Shown here: piece by piece, positions 9,542-19,468 of the stretch
How positions within the stretch are numbered: position 1 is the first letter of the stretch
Layout: every line of letters starts with the position of its first letter
Assembly: GCA_963578475.1 (NCBI GenBank)
Contig: CAUZCL010000019.1
Location: 21,527-85,526 of the forward strand
Reading direction: 5' to 3'
DNA length: 64,000 bases
From: SMYC01 sp963578475
GTDB lineage: Bacteria; Acidobacteriota; Vicinamibacteria; Marinacidobacterales; SMYC01
Made by a program: the position numbers and the translations under genes
Notes under the pieces: model-generated
Told to the model about the DNA's origin: nothing
Databases searched by the model: none
What the model saw: the letters and a program-made list of their open reading frames with translations, nothing else

Positions 9542-9940
9542 GCTTCAGAGTTCGCCGATGCCATGGCGCGAGGCGACGTCGGCCACATCATGCGGGTGCT
9601 TTCACCTCCCGGGCAGTCGCCGACCCAGGAGCAGATTGACGCGATGAACCGGGACATCGGCTCGCGAAATGATGCGCAGGCGCTGGCCGCCGTCCTCCGC
9701 GCCCAGGATTTTGTCGACTCGGTCGACGAGCTTCGAGCCAACAAGGTGCCAACGCTCGCGCTGATCGGAGAAATCGACCCCAACAGGAAGTACGTCGATG
9801 CAATGGTCGGGGTTATGGCAAACCTCACGGTCGTCGTCATACCGGGAGCGAACCATGGGGCCGCGATCCGAGATCCTTTATTCCTGGAAGAGCTACTAAA
9901 ATTTCTAGCGAACCATCGCCAGTCGACAACCGACGACTAG
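9542..9940 (+). pseudogene. Alpha/beta-hydrolase C-terminal fragment
   Basis: The frame lacks a start codon at a sensible place and reads ASEFADAMARGDV onward to VPTLALIGEIDPNRKYVDAM and VVIPGANHGAAI. These are the acid and histidine regions of an alpha/beta-hydrolase. The nucleophile elbow (GxSxG) and the whole N-terminal half are absent. The piece lies directly behind the TolB fragment, so the two were probably brought together by a deletion. Confidence 0.7.
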
Positions 9941-10006
9941 TGCTCGTCTTCGCCGACTCAACTGAACCGGCCTCCCGGTGGTACCATCGAATGTGGTGGG
10001 AGATCG

Positions 10007-10978
10007 ATGATCGTCGATTGCGCAGTATATAAAGAAGGACGGCGGTTGCCGGGGGACTTCACGCCGGAGGCAGCTTTCCGGAAAAGTCGCGACGACGACG
10101 CCTTCGTGTGGATTGGGCTCTACGAGCCGACGGGCGAAGAATTCGAAGAAGTCCGTCGAGAGTTCGACCTCCATGAGTTGGCAGTGGAGGATGCGATCAC
10201 GGCGCATCAGCGGCCGAAACTCGAGAGCTACGACGATTCGTTGCTGATCGTTTTGAAGCCTGGCCGTTACGTCGACTCCAAAGAGGTCGTCGAGCTCGGA
10301 GAGATACTGGTCTTCCTAGGAGCCGGCTTCATCGTGGTGGTGCGCCACGGGGAAACGGCCGGGCTTCAAGAAGCGCGTCGATCGCTCGAGGCCCGACCGG
10401 ATTTTCTTGCTCTCGGGCCCAGTGCTGTCCTCCATGCCATCGTGGATCGTGTCGTGGACGACTACGGGCCGGTCGTGGACGGTCTCGAGCAAGACGTCGA
10501 CCAAGTAGAGGAAACCGTTTTTTCGGGCAAGCGAGCCAACCCGACAGAGCGCATCTATTATCTGAAACGGGAGGTGATCGAGTTCCGCCGAGCGACCGCA
10601 CCCCTATTGAACCCGCTCAACCATTTGGCGACACGGACCATGCCTCATGTGGACGAGGATGTGCAAGAGTACTTCCGTGACGTCTACGATCATTTGTTGC
10701 GGGTCAACGAGCAGGTCGAAGGCTTCCGCGATCTCTTGACGAGCGTTCTCGAAGCGAACCTGACACAGGTGAGCGTGCGGCAAAACGAGGACATGCGCAA
10801 GATCTCGGCCTGGGTGGCGATCGCGGTGGTGCCAACCATGATCGCCGGTATTTACGGCATGAACTTCGAGTACATGCCGGAGCTTCAGTCCACGTTTGGA
10901 TATCCCGCGGTGTTGGGGTTTATGGCTCTGGCGTGCTCAGCGCTGTACCTCTTCTTCAAACGTCGCACTTGGCTGTGA
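10007..10978 (+). CDS. corA: CorA-family divalent metal ion channel
   Basis: The 323-residue protein has the CorA layout: an acidic cytoplasmic domain with long helices (about 1-255) and two C-terminal membrane helices. The diagnostic pore-loop motif YGMNFEYMPE comes just after the first helix. It should form a homopentameric Mg2+ (or Co2+/Ni2+) channel in the inner membrane. The start ATG follows GGTGGGAGAT. The short basic tail FKRRTWL fits the family. The gene is intact and apparently monocistronic between two damaged loci. Confidence 0.9.
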   Translation: MIVDCAVYKEGRRLPGDFTPEAAFRKSRDDDAFVWIGLYEPTGEEFEEVRREFDLHELAVEDAITAHQRPKLESYDDSLLIVLKPGRYVDSKEVVELGEILVFLGAGFIVVVRHGETAGLQEARRSLEARPDFLALGPSAVLHAIVDRVVDDYGPVVDGLEQDVDQVEETVFSGKRANPTERIYYLKREVIEFRRATAPLLNPLNHLATRTMPHVDEDVQEYFRDVYDHLLRVNEQVEGFRDLLTSVLEANLTQVSVRQNEDMRKISAWVAIAVVPTMIAGIYGMNFEYMPELQSTFGYPAVLGFMALACSALYLFFKRRTWL

Positions 10979-11045
10979 GGCCGTCCGGGTCAGCAACCGC
11001 GTGCTGGCTTGCGCATGAAGCCTTCGCACATGGATCCATTCGCCG

Positions 11046-11294
11046 CTAATTGTCGTTCAGGCGAAGTTCGGTGGGGAGGCCGATGCCTTCGAAGTCGAAA
11101 TAACCTCGATTCAATGCTTCGACTTCGCGTCGTCGCGCTTCTCGGAAAAGCGGATACCTTTCTTCGTCGTAGCGACAGGCTTCACAAATTTGCTCTGCGT
11201 TGAATGTGCTTCCGAAGGTTTTCACGCACGGATGCTGGCAGCGTTCGCACTTTGGAGTGAATGTCATCCCTACCCCTAGCTCCGCATTATTCAT
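11046..11294 (-). CDS. Small zinc-ribbon protein
   Basis: The 82-residue protein has two cysteine pairs, CERCQHPC and ICEAC, that would bind one zinc ion, followed by an acidic helix and a YFDFEGIGLP segment. I recall a family of short bacterial proteins with this order (two Cys pairs, charged helix, GIGLP ending), often encoded on mobile or accessory DNA, with no known function. It is short but codon-like throughout and has a plausible ATG at 11294. Confidence 0.6.
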   Translation of the reverse strand: MNNAELGVGMTFTPKCERCQHPCVKTFGSTFNAEQICEACRYDEERYPLFREARRREVEALNRGYFDFEGIGLPTELRLNDN

Positions 11295-11604
11295 GAAAAC
11301 CGGACGCTCGTCAATAGAGGGCGCTGGCTGTAGTAGACGCCGAGCTCAAACAGGCCGTCTTCTGGTACGTTACGGGCACGCGCGTAAGCAGTTAGAGCCT
11401 CGTATAATAATTGTAGGAGTCCTATCAGATGCTGACTAGCTGAGGAGCTCCTGGGTATCTGACAGGGAACTCATCCTCATAGACAGTCTGATCTGGCACC
11501 AGCGCCGGCCGGCGCATTCCAGCCTCAAAAGGTTGTCATACGCAAGGCCTGTACTGCCAGCTGTGTCTATCGAGGCGAAGACTGACCAGAGTGGGAGCAA
11601 CCTA
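11295..11604. other. Intergenic stretch with a 14-bp GC palindrome, no gene
   Basis: No credible gene was found. A perfect palindrome GCGCCGGCCGGCGC lies at 11502-11515, about 90 nt before the lipoprotein start. It could be a hairpin or protein-binding site for that gene, or chance in GC-rich DNA. No T-run follows it. Confidence 0.35.
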
Positions 11605-12495
11605 ATGGAACGAAAGATAGGACGATTGGTCTTGGAAGTCTTTGTCGTCGCCAGTTCATGTCTGCTGGCTGCTGGTTGTGGCGGCAATAACGATGCTGCT
11701 TCGCCGCTTGCGCCGAGCAGCACGTCCCCCGAAACCGCTGGCGCTAGTGCGAGCCCGGGAATCGAACCTGGCGCGCGGTTCGTTGTCGATATCGTGTCGG
11801 CGCGTGGGGCGACCTTGAAGACGGTCATCATCGCACCGAACGGAGTTGCACGGGCTGCGGTGATACTGCTCGAAGGTGACGACGGCACCATCGACCTCGG
11901 CGGGACGTCAGACGATCCCGACATTCAGAGCGAAGGCTTTCTCGCACGCAACGCCGACGCCTTCGCGGCCGAGGGGTTATTGGTGGCCCTCGTCGGAGCT
12001 CCCTCGGATTACCCAGACGGTGTCGAGCCCAGCTACCGGATAAGCGCGCAGCAGAGCGACGACGTGGCCGCCGTCGTCGCATGGGTCGACGCCAGGGCGT
12101 CACTGCGTGTCTGGGTGCTCGGGATGAGCCTTGGAACCTTCTCCGCGACCAACTCGGCGATCCGCCTAAACGGAGTGCTCGACGGCTTTGCGGTTTGCTC
12201 GGCTTCCACGGCTCCAACCGGCGGTCCCATGCCTAACGGGATCCTCGACATGGATCTCGTCCAGATAACCATGCCGGCGCTGGTCGTTGGCCATCAAGAC
12301 GACGCCTGTCCCGGCACGCCAGCGAGCGGCGTCGCCGCCGTCGCCGCCGGCCTGACCTCGGCTGCGCCCGTTACCCAAAGGGTTTTTACCGGCGGCTCTC
12401 CCCCGATGTCCCAGGAGTGCGGGCCCAAGTCGCCCCACGGCTATTTCGGCATCGACGATCAGGTAGTGACCTACATGGCGGGTGTCATGCGATAG
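11605..12495 (+). CDS. Alpha/beta-hydrolase-like lipoprotein
   Basis: The ATG at 11605 (MERKIGRLVL) is preferred over an upstream in-frame ATG because it follows GTGGGAGC and begins a lipoprotein signal with lipobox LLAAGC. The 296-residue product then has a Ser/Pro/Ala linker and a domain with WVLGMSLGTFSATN, whose GMSLG fits the nucleophile elbow GxSxG. MPALVVGHQDDACPGT fits the acid loop and PHGYFGID the histidine region. It is probably an exported esterase or hydrolase anchored to a membrane. The substrate is unknown. It seems complete. Confidence 0.65.
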   Translation: MERKIGRLVLEVFVVASSCLLAAGCGGNNDAASPLAPSSTSPETAGASASPGIEPGARFVVDIVSARGATLKTVIIAPNGVARAAVILLEGDDGTIDLGGTSDDPDIQSEGFLARNADAFAAEGLLVALVGAPSDYPDGVEPSYRISAQQSDDVAAVVAWVDARASLRVWVLGMSLGTFSATNSAIRLNGVLDGFAVCSASTAPTGGPMPNGILDMDLVQITMPALVVGHQDDACPGTPASGVAAVAAGLTSAAPVTQRVFTGGSPPMSQECGPKSPHGYFGIDDQVVTYMAGVMR

Positions 12496-13033
12496 TCCCA
12501 TTGTCACACCCGCTTAGAATGGAGACGATCGAAGTCGCGCCAACCATTGCGTAATGCCTTGGCCGTTCGAGAGCCTCGTGTCGCTTTATCTATGGAGTCG
12601 ACGGGGCTGAACTGTAGTCCTGGGAGTTCTTGATGCGTTCGAGCGTCTCCAACAAGTTCCCTGTTGACTCGAATGGCCAGTCGTGGCCCCGCCCCATTTC
12701 GCGTGCCCGCGCGCCGAGAGCACCCATGAAGCGGTGGAACTTGCGAACGGCTGACAGCGTATCGAGTCCCGTGAATCGACATTGCTGCTCCTCGAGAAGG
12801 ACGTCGATGGCATGGAGAAAGCGGATATCGTCTGGGGGGGAAAGGCCTGCGGGGTCGTTCAAGCGTTGTCGTTCGCCTTCGATGGGGGGGCCATCCGTGC
12901 GGGCACAGTTAATGAAGATCCGGACGACGTCACGACCCGGAGTTACGTTTCGGCGGGCTGCGTATCCGATAAATCCCAAGCGTTCTACCTCGCAGGACTC
13001 TCTAAGACTACCCACGGCGCTCCATTCGCCTTC
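12496..13033. other. No confident gene; one weak minus-strand frame
   Basis: The only long frame that is not a shadow is GTG-started on the minus strand from 13015 to 12590 (141 codons). It would lie 18 nt behind the TPR gene. Its translation is rich in charged residues and I recognise no motif. The ribosome site is weak, and other frames of the same DNA look equally good. It may be a decayed gene. Confidence 0.3.
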
Positions 13034-13366
13034 TCACGGTTCGGAGTCCGCTCCGAGACGGGTCAGGAAAACCTTCATTTCTTTCACGGTCTGCAAATCT
13101 CCGGCCTCGAGACCCAAAGCGATACCATCTTCATAGGCACGTCGGGCCTCGTCCTTACGGCCCAACTCCTCCAAGGATTTGCCCAACTGACGATATGCCG
13201 CCGTGTAGTTGTGCTTGACGCGGATGGCCGCTTCAAAGCTCTCAACGGCGTCCGCGAAGCGGCCGCTTTTCGAGAGCTCGTTTCCAAGCCCGTAATGAAG
13301 CATCGGATCTCCTGGATCCTTGGCAAGGAACTCCTGGAACTTTTGAATTCGGCTGTCGTCGGCCAT
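13034..13366 (-). CDS. Small TPR protein
   Basis: The 110-residue soluble protein contains about two and a half tetratricopeptide repeats (LHYGLGNELSKSGRFADAVE, then AYRQLGKSLEELGRKDEARR) and a terminal stretch GDLQTVKEMKVFLTRL. No signal peptide or membrane segment is present, so it is probably cytoplasmic and works as a protein-protein adaptor. I recall short TPR proteins of this exact layout in several phyla. No partner is identifiable here. Confidence 0.75.
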   Translation of the reverse strand: MADDSRIQKFQEFLAKDPGDPMLHYGLGNELSKSGRFADAVESFEAAIRVKHNYTAAYRQLGKSLEELGRKDEARRAYEDGIALGLEAGDLQTVKEMKVFLTRLGADSEP

Positions 13367-13649
13367 GCTTTTTTCCCGGAAGGCGATTGGGCGTCTCGGC
13401 CAAAGTGGACGGGACCCGTATAAGCGTACTGCCCAACCGCGTTATCGGCTGCACAGGTGTCTCTAGGCTTCTTCAGCAGCTCACGGAAGGCGCGACTCAA
13501 TATATACTAAAATTTGCATTCACGATACATGAGCGGTCAACGCTGCGCGTCGAGTTTTCTCGGCGTCGGCCGTTACAATCGTCGTTTTCACATCCTACAA
13601 CTTGCGAGTCGAGGGGGACGACGTCGAAGTCGAGATACCCTAGGAATTC

Positions 13650-13988
13650 ATGAGTAAGTTGATTCAGGAAAAGTGCGTCGCTTGCCGACGCGCCAAAGCT
13701 CAACGACGCAGAGATCGCGCAACTGAAGCCCGAAGCCCCGGAGTGGCAGGTCCTGGCTGAGGAGGCCACCCGCGCCTCAACCGCGTCTTCAGCTTCAAGA
13801 ATTTCGCCGAAGCGCTGGCGTTTACCCAGAGGGTCGGCGAGCTGGCTGAAAGCGAGGGGCACCATCCAGCGATCCTCACCGAGTGGGGTCGCGTAACGGT
13901 CTCGTGGTGGACCCACAAGATTCGGGGCCTACACCGCAACGATTTCATCATGGCCGCCAAGACCGATGCCTTTTACGGGGTGCACTGA
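13650..13988 (+). pseudogene. Pterin-4a-carbinolamine dehydratase, two frameshifts
   Basis: The ATG at 13650 begins MSKLIQEKCVACR, and the homology then shifts frame near 13688 (DAPKLNDAEIAQLKPEAPEW). A second shift near 13767 leads to NRVFSFKNFAEALAFTQRV, ESEGHHPAILTEWG and VSWWTHKIRGLH, ending in TGA at 13988. Together these pieces cover the whole of a 4a-hydroxytetrahydrobiopterin dehydratase, including the histidine-rich active site (EGHHP and the later THK). Two indels in about 340 bp make it a probable pseudogene. A second, shorter copy of its C-terminus lies at 36042-36130. Confidence 0.75.
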
Positions 13989-14019
13989 TGATCGGCGAGG
14001 CGTGTACACGCCATGCGGC

Positions 14020-15711
14020 TCAGAGCTCCGGCGGCCATCGATTAACCGTAATGGCTTTGATGTCTCTTGCAGGATCAAATCCACCATCCGCCAGCATCGC
14101 GCCAAGCTGGCTTCGAATGTTTCGCTCGAACGTCTCGAACGATGTGCCAAGCAGCTCGTAGCGCCCAGCCCGGAACTGCTCGGCGCCCGAGCCCTTGCCG
14201 GGCAGCGGAATGCGGTACATATGAACCGTGATTGGCTCTTCAGGCGATCGTGCCGACACGTAGTCTTTGAAGCGAAGCGGGTAAGTTAGCCGGATATCCG
14301 AGAAATAACTGCCCGGGCAGTAAGCGGCAAATATCCCGGTTTTCTCGAACGCCGTCCAGTTGCGGATGAGCACATTGGTCGATACCAGCGGCATCCGGAT
14401 CGTGCCTCGCAACGCCTCTTGTTGTACCGCCGGTATTTCCGGGCACATGTAGGGTATGACCGAGTGGTAAGAAGCCATGACGCAATAACGTGAGCGCATG
14501 CGTTTGCTCGTGTCGCCTTCGACATAAGTGAGCTCGACTTGTTTGGCCGTATCCGGATCGCCTAAGTGCCGTGCATGAACCGCGGTTGCATGCAGGCGTA
14601 TGCGAACCGGCGCGTCCTTACGATCGAGCTCGGCATAGTCGAACTTCGCCGAGATAATGTCGTGCATCGAATTGCCGGGCGCGACACCGGGAATCATTTT
14701 TCGCACGAGCATTCGGGCAACGGATGCATTGCCATCCGGGAAATGAAAGTCCTCTTTGTAACTGTGTTCCTGCCCGTCGTCGGAGCGTTCGAGCTCCTCG
14801 GAAAGCCCCAGGCCCGCCGTTCCCGGCAAGCCATAACGAAACGCCGCGATCGATGGTGTCAGGTCTGTGCCGTTGCCCATGTAACTGCCACGCCACATCC
14901 ATAAAAAATCGAGGACCTCCCGGCTAACGCCGACGATGTTCGTCGGGAAATCCATGTAGTCGATCGCCGGCAGCGTGGAGAGTTGTTCTTCTTTCGACTT
15001 ACCCGGCAAGTATTCACGACCACCACAAAATAGCTCGAGAATTTCCTCACGCGCACCGGTGGAGAGCGGTGTCCTGGCCAGGAAAGCCGTCACGGCGTCT
15101 TTGTCACCTACCGACATTTCAAGCTCGGCGGGCAACGTCACATAAGCCGGTTGCTGCGCGCTCTGTGGGATGCCGGCCTCGTCGACAACGAGTTTGTCTG
15201 CACCGAAGGTTTCCTTGTCGAAGAATATTCCGCAGCGCAGGTTCTGTGAGGGGTACAGGTCATGGTCGAACACATCGCGCGCGAGGCTGGCATCAATGCC
15301 CAGCTCGTCGAGCAGCGCCTTTGCCGCGTTCGGATATCTCCAAGGCGCCTCGATATATTCGGTGCCTCCAAGATCGACCAGTGTGCGGCCCCCGAAGTGG
15401 AATTGGTTGCGCGTGGCGTGACCGCCGAAGTCATCGTTGTTCTCGATGATCAAAACGCGCGCATCGGGTCCTGCTTCTTTTCGAAAAAACCAGGCTGCCG
15501 CAAGCCCACTAATGCCGCCACCGACCACCACCAGGTCGTACTCCTCACCGGTATCGGTCGAATCCGCAGGATCGTCAAATGTTTCACCGTCCCGCATCCG
15601 ATGTGCCACCTCGAAGGAGCCCGGATGACTGCCGCGCATGCCGTCCCGTGTCGGTGGGTAGTAACCTGGCGCGATGGCAGACGGTTTCGACCCACAAATT
15701 CTGAGGAACAC
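14020..15711 (-). pseudogene. FAD-dependent oxidoreductase, spermidine-dehydrogenase-like, truncated at both ends
   Basis: The 563-residue frame has a dinucleotide-binding motif VVVGGGISGLAAAW (about residues 62-75) and FGGHATRN typical of flavin amine-oxidase-like proteins. The opening YYPPTRDGMRGSHPGSFEVA is normally preceded by a Tat signal, which is absent here. The terminal ITVNRWP would normally continue with the last FAD-binding segment, but the frame stops three residues later. About 60 C-terminal residues therefore seem missing, and the break lies only 31 nt from the pterin dehydratase remnant. It might still fold in part, but an active enzyme is unlikely. Confidence 0.55.
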
Positions 15712-15907
15712 CCGAAAAAACAGAGACTCTTTCTCCTGCCGTTTCCTGAGTTTCCTGCGATTCCTGCCTTCTTCTTTGCGCGTCGGGTTCGAGCACCGAA
15801 ACTACCTAGAGAACCCAATTTTCTCTCACGTCCAGTGTTCTGATTTCGCCGACGTCGCACACATCGAGTCACCTACTTCTCGAGCGCGGTCCGATGTTGC
15901 GCCCGAA

Positions 15908-16165
15908 TCAGGGCTCGAACCGTTCCCAACAGTCCCGGATCTTGCTCATGAGCTCTTGGAACTTGGCGCTCTCGCGTATCAGTCCGAGATTGGGGTCGTG
16001 CTCGCTCAGAAACGGATAGTTGATGAAGCCGCGTCGCAGAGAAGCATTCTCGAGGCACTCGACCGCCGGCTCGTCCTGCCCGAGCAGGGCGTAGCCCACG
16101 GCGACGCTCCAGGATATATGCTCGTCCGTGTTAAAATGCCCCCAACTGGCGTTTGTCAAGACCAC
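15908..16165 (-). pseudogene. C-terminal fragment of a TPR/kinase-type regulator
   Basis: The fragment reads ISWSVAVGYALLGQDEPAVE, RRGFINYPFLSEHDPNLGL and MSKIRDCWERF. This is the usual end of the large adenylate-cyclase- or Ser/Thr-kinase-linked TPR proteins. The head and all upstream repeats are gone: the DNA between 16166 and the neighbouring gene has no related frame. It is a remnant. Confidence 0.55.
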
Positions 16166-16237
16166 GCCCCTTCAACTCGTCACTATCTTGAAAAAGAATC
16201 TGGCAGGTCAACACCCACGATACAAGTACGCTCGCGG

Positions 16238-17056
16238 TCACTTCACGGTCACGATACGAAAGCCCGGCGTCCCGTATCGTGCCTCGCCCGTGATGGTGAG
16301 AAGATTCGCCGAGATTCGAGCCTCGCCGCTTCCATGTGTATGTCCACACAAAACCGTGACTTCAGTATCCGGAAAGTCCCGCGCCCCCTCGCTCAACATC
16401 TCTCCCATCGCCTTGCACGTGAAACCCGGAAGCCACGCATCGTCCGAGATACGGCCTTCATGCCAGCAAGCTTCCCGAAACGGCGGGACATGTGTCAGCA
16501 CGAGGACCTCGTCGAATCGCTCGAGAGCCTCTCGATAGAAGGGCAAGAGCGTCTGCGCCGCTTCATCTCCGAGCTCCCCGAGCTTGCGCTGAAGCGCCGG
16601 CAGGTTGTTCATGACGGCGAGAGGGTGGCCGTCACCCGTGGACTCACGAAGTTCCTTGATCACGAAGTAGTCATTCAAGAGTGCAGGCTCTTCGAAGTTC
16701 CCAAAGCGCGCGTCACCCCACCCTCCATGCCCAACCAGAGCGGTGTGCTCGCTGAGCTCGACGACCCCGGCACGGGGAAGCCACATGGCGCAGGACGTGT
16801 CGAGAGTCCGCATCCGCTCCCGCACGCTCGCGATGTCACCGCCGTAGTAGTCGTGATTTCCAAGGACGAAATAGACCGGCCGGCGCACGCGCTCGGAAAC
16901 GAAATGCAGCCACGTCTCGATGTTGTTGGCTTCGGCGATATCGCCTCCGAGCAACAACACTTCCGCTTCCGAATCGCCAATGTCGGCACAGAACGCCTCG
17001 TCGACCGCCTCGCTCGCGTGGCTGAGGTGAACGTCGGTGGCCCAAGCAAGCTTCAT
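16238..17056 (-). CDS. Calcineurin-like metallophosphoesterase
   Basis: The 272-residue protein carries the complete metal-binding set: DVHLSH near the N-terminus, LLGGDI, GNHDYYGG, LTHVPP and CGHTHGSG. The ATG at 17056 (MKLAWATDVH) is chosen because the longer frame prepends low-complexity residues and this start matches the family. It has no signal peptide and is probably a cytoplasmic phosphodiesterase or phosphatase; the substrate is unknown. It is the last gene of the minus-strand run that begins at the BoxR gene, 37 nt behind the preceding hypothetical gene. Confidence 0.8.
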   Translation of the reverse strand: MKLAWATDVHLSHASEAVDEAFCADIGDSEAEVLLLGGDIAEANNIETWLHFVSERVRRPVYFVLGNHDYYGGDIASVRERMRTLDTSCAMWLPRAGVVELSEHTALVGHGGWGDARFGNFEEPALLNDYFVIKELRESTGDGHPLAVMNNLPALQRKLGELGDEAAQTLLPFYREALERFDEVLVLTHVPPFREACWHEGRISDDAWLPGFTCKAMGEMLSEGARDFPDTEVTVLCGHTHGSGEARISANLLTITGEARYGTPGFRIVTVK

Positions 17057-17093
17057 AGGGAGCCCGCGCTTTGCCGGTCGGTCAGCGATGGCG

Positions 17094-17510
17094 TTACTTC
17101 GCCGCTTGGATCCGCTCGAGAAAAAGCCGCGCCTGCCCCGTTCGGAAGCGGAGCTCGACCTTTTCCGTCGTGTTGTCGTCGAAGTCGGCGGCATCGTAGG
17201 CGACTTTGAGCTTTGTCCCTTTTTCGATGGAGCAGTCGAGCAGACGCAGCCGTGCGACGTCGAGCGGGACGTTGATGAGCGGTCGGCTGATCGAGAACGC
17301 GGCGAAGCGGAGTCCGGTCACGACGAGGGAGCCCGTGAACCAGTTGTAGCGATAGCCCGAGCGCCTCGTCGGCGAGCGATAGTTGCGAAGCGTGATGGTT
17401 CCGCCGAGGCCCTCGTCGAAGAGCACGATCCCTTCGCTCTCCAGTATCGGGCGCATCGCTTTGGGGAGCTGTCCCCACCCGAAAAGCCGGTAGAAAAGCG
17501 TTTTCTTCAT
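17094..17510 (-). CDS. Conserved hypothetical protein
   Basis: The protein has 138 residues if started at the ATG at 17510 (MKKTLFYRLFGWG); another in-frame start lies 18 nt upstream. It is predicted soluble and beta-rich, with TITLRNYRSPTRRSGYRYNW and a terminal KVELRFRTGQARLFLERIQ. I do not recognise the family or any catalytic motif. It lies between the SerB-SerA fusion (62 nt away) and the phosphoesterase in the same direction, so the genes are probably co-transcribed. Confidence 0.6.
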   Translation of the reverse strand: MKKTLFYRLFGWGQLPKAMRPILESEGIVLFDEGLGGTITLRNYRSPTRRSGYRYNWFTGSLVVTGLRFAAFSISRPLINVPLDVARLRLLDCSIEKGTKLKVAYDAADFDDNTTEKVELRFRTGQARLFLERIQAAK

Positions 17511-17572
17511 CCATAAACGGGTTACCAACCTGGCGCCGCTCGTGACAGCGACACTGTTCTACGTTCGGGGGC

Positions 17573-19468
17573 TCAATACAAGACACGGAAGTAGATCGTA
17601 CGGGGCACTTTCTTGAGCTCTTCGATCACCCGCGCCTGGTATTTCTTGCTGACGTCGGTGATGACGTAGCCCATGCGCTCGTTGGTCTTCAAGTACTGTC
17701 CCAGAATGTTGATCTTGTGCTCCGCCATGACTTGGTTGATGGCGGCGAGGACGCCGGGCTCGTTTCGGTGAATGTGGATGAAGCGATGAGCACGCCGCAA
17801 ATCGGGTAGCTGCACGCCGGGAAAGTTGACGCTTCCGAAAGAATTTCCCGAATTAACAAAAGAGATGAGCTCGTCGGAGACGAACGCGGCGATGTTCTCT
17901 TGGGCTTCGCGGGTGCTTCCGGCGATATGGGGCGTCAAGATCACGTTCTCGAGCCCTTGAAGCGGCGAGGAGAACGGACGGTCTTTCCCGGCAGGCTCTT
18001 CCGGAAACACGTCCAAGCCGGCGCCAGCGAGGTGTCCGCTCCGGAGCGCCTTGGCGAGGGCGCTGACGTCGACGACGAAGCCGCGGGACAGATTCAGAAA
18101 GAGAGCGCCCTTTTTCATCATGCGAAGCTCGCGCTCGCCGAAGAGCTCGTGGTTGTATGCGCGGCCATCGACGTGGATAGTGATGATGTCGGCCCGCTTC
18201 AAGAGATCCTTGAGCGAACGGCATTTAGTCGCGTTTCCAAGAGGGAGCCGTTCGACGATGTCGTAGTAATAGACATCGAGACCCATGGCTTCCGCAAGAA
18301 CGGAGAGCTGGGAGCCGATATTGCCGTATCCCACGATCCCGAGCTTCTTGCCGCGGATCTCGAACGCGCCCGCCGCACTCTTGTTCCAAACACCGCGATG
18401 CGTGGCGGACGACTTCTCGAGAACTTTCCGCGCGAGCATGATGATCTCGCCGATGGCGAGCTCCACGACGCTCCGCGTGTTCGCGTAGGGAGCGTTGAAC
18501 ACGATGACGCCGTGCTCCGAGCAGGCGTCGAGGTCGATTTGATTCGTTCCGATGCAAAAAGCGCCGATGCCTTTGAGCTTGGCAGTGGATTCGAGAACGC
18601 GCCGTGTGATGCGCGTGCCTGACCGGATGCCAAGCAGCGTGACGCCGTCGAGCTCCTGAATGAGCTCGTCTTCGCTCAACCCAGCGGGTAACTTGCGCAC
18701 CTCGTAGCCTTCTTTGTCGAAATGCTTCTGTGCGGCGCCGTGGATGTCCTCCACCAACAAGACGCGGATCCGCGTTTTGGGGTAAGAGATCGACATCGGG
18801 AAGTCATGGATGTAGAGAAACTCGTCGAGGCTCGGCAACACGTGGTCGGCGATCTTGACGACGGGCTCGCGCCGCGCGCTCTCGGTAAAGGCGTAAAAGC
18901 GCGTGGCGAGCCCGGCCTCGCGCATCTTGACGTCGCTGTAACCATCCCCGATCACATAAATCTCGCCATCGAGCTGCAGTTGACGGAGTACGCGTGCTTT
19001 GCCGTCTTGATGGATCAACGGGCTCCGGGAGTCGAAGCCGACGATGTTGTCCTTGGCGTCGAAGAGAAACTCATTCGCGAAGACATGCGCCTCGGAGATA
19101 CCCAGGCTCTCGACGACCGGGATGAGGAGCTCGCGAAATCCGTTCGAGAGCACGTAGATTTGATTCTTGTACTTCTTGAAGAAAGCTTTGTTGCGCTTCA
19201 CCGAAGGAGAGATCGCGCGCTTCAAGACACGGACGAGCGCGTCGATATGCTTTCGGTGCGCGTCGAGAAGCTCGATGCGAAGCGCAATCCCCTCCGCCAT
19301 CGACATGCCGCCCGTGGCGGTGAGCTCGGTGATGCGCTCGACTTCGTGAAGACGCTCCGTGCGCTCGGGATGCGATTTGAGAGAAAGACGCGCGAGCTCG
19401 GGAAGGGTTTCCACCGAGACGAGCGTGCTATCGAAATCGAAAACGTAATGTCGCCGGTCGCGCGTCAC
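17573..19468 (-). CDS. Phosphoserine phosphatase / 3-phosphoglycerate dehydrogenase fusion
   Basis: The single 631-residue frame encodes two serine-pathway enzymes. Residues 1-230 are a SerB-type HAD phosphatase (DFDSTL at 11-16, VLSNGF at about 106, GDGYSDVKM at 174-182). Residues 232-550 are a SerA-type D-3-phosphoglycerate dehydrogenase (IGTNQIDL, GIVGYGNIGSQ at 377-387, LNLSRGFVVD, TPHIAGST with the catalytic His). The last 70 residues form an ACT domain that usually senses serine. These are the first and last steps of serine synthesis; the middle transaminase is absent. No frameshift or stop separates the parts. The start overlaps the S9-like gene by 4 nt, showing translational coupling. 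Confidence 0.88.
   Translation of the reverse strand: MTRDRRHYVFDFDSTLVSVETLPELARLSLKSHPERTERLHEVERITELTATGGMSMAEGIALRIELLDAHRKHIDALVRVLKRAISPSVKRNKAFFKKYKNQIYVLSNGFRELLIPVVESLGISEAHVFANEFLFDAKDNIVGFDSRSPLIHQDGKARVLRQLQLDGEIYVIGDGYSDVKMREAGLATRFYAFTESARREPVVKIADHVLPSLDEFLYIHDFPMSISYPKTRIRVLLVEDIHGAAQKHFDKEGYEVRKLPAGLSEDELIQELDGVTLLGIRSGTRITRRVLESTAKLKGIGAFCIGTNQIDLDACSEHGVIVFNAPYANTRSVVELAIGEIIMLARKVLEKSSATHRGVWNKSAAGAFEIRGKKLGIVGYGNIGSQLSVLAEAMGLDVYYYDIVERLPLGNATKCRSLKDLLKRADIITIHVDGRAYNHELFGERELRMMKKGALFLNLSRGFVVDVSALAKALRSGHLAGAGLDVFPEEPAGKDRPFSSPLQGLENVILTPHIAGSTREAQENIAAFVSDELISFVNSGNSFGSVNFPGVQLPDLRRAHRFIHIHRNEPGVLAAINQVMAEHKINILGQYLKTNERMGYVITDVSKKYQARVIEELKKVPRTIYFRVLY

Noticed and set aside
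12782..13423. Plus-strand frame of 213 codons overlapping the small TPR gene
   Set aside because: The minus-strand TPR protein explains this DNA; the plus frame is its shadow.
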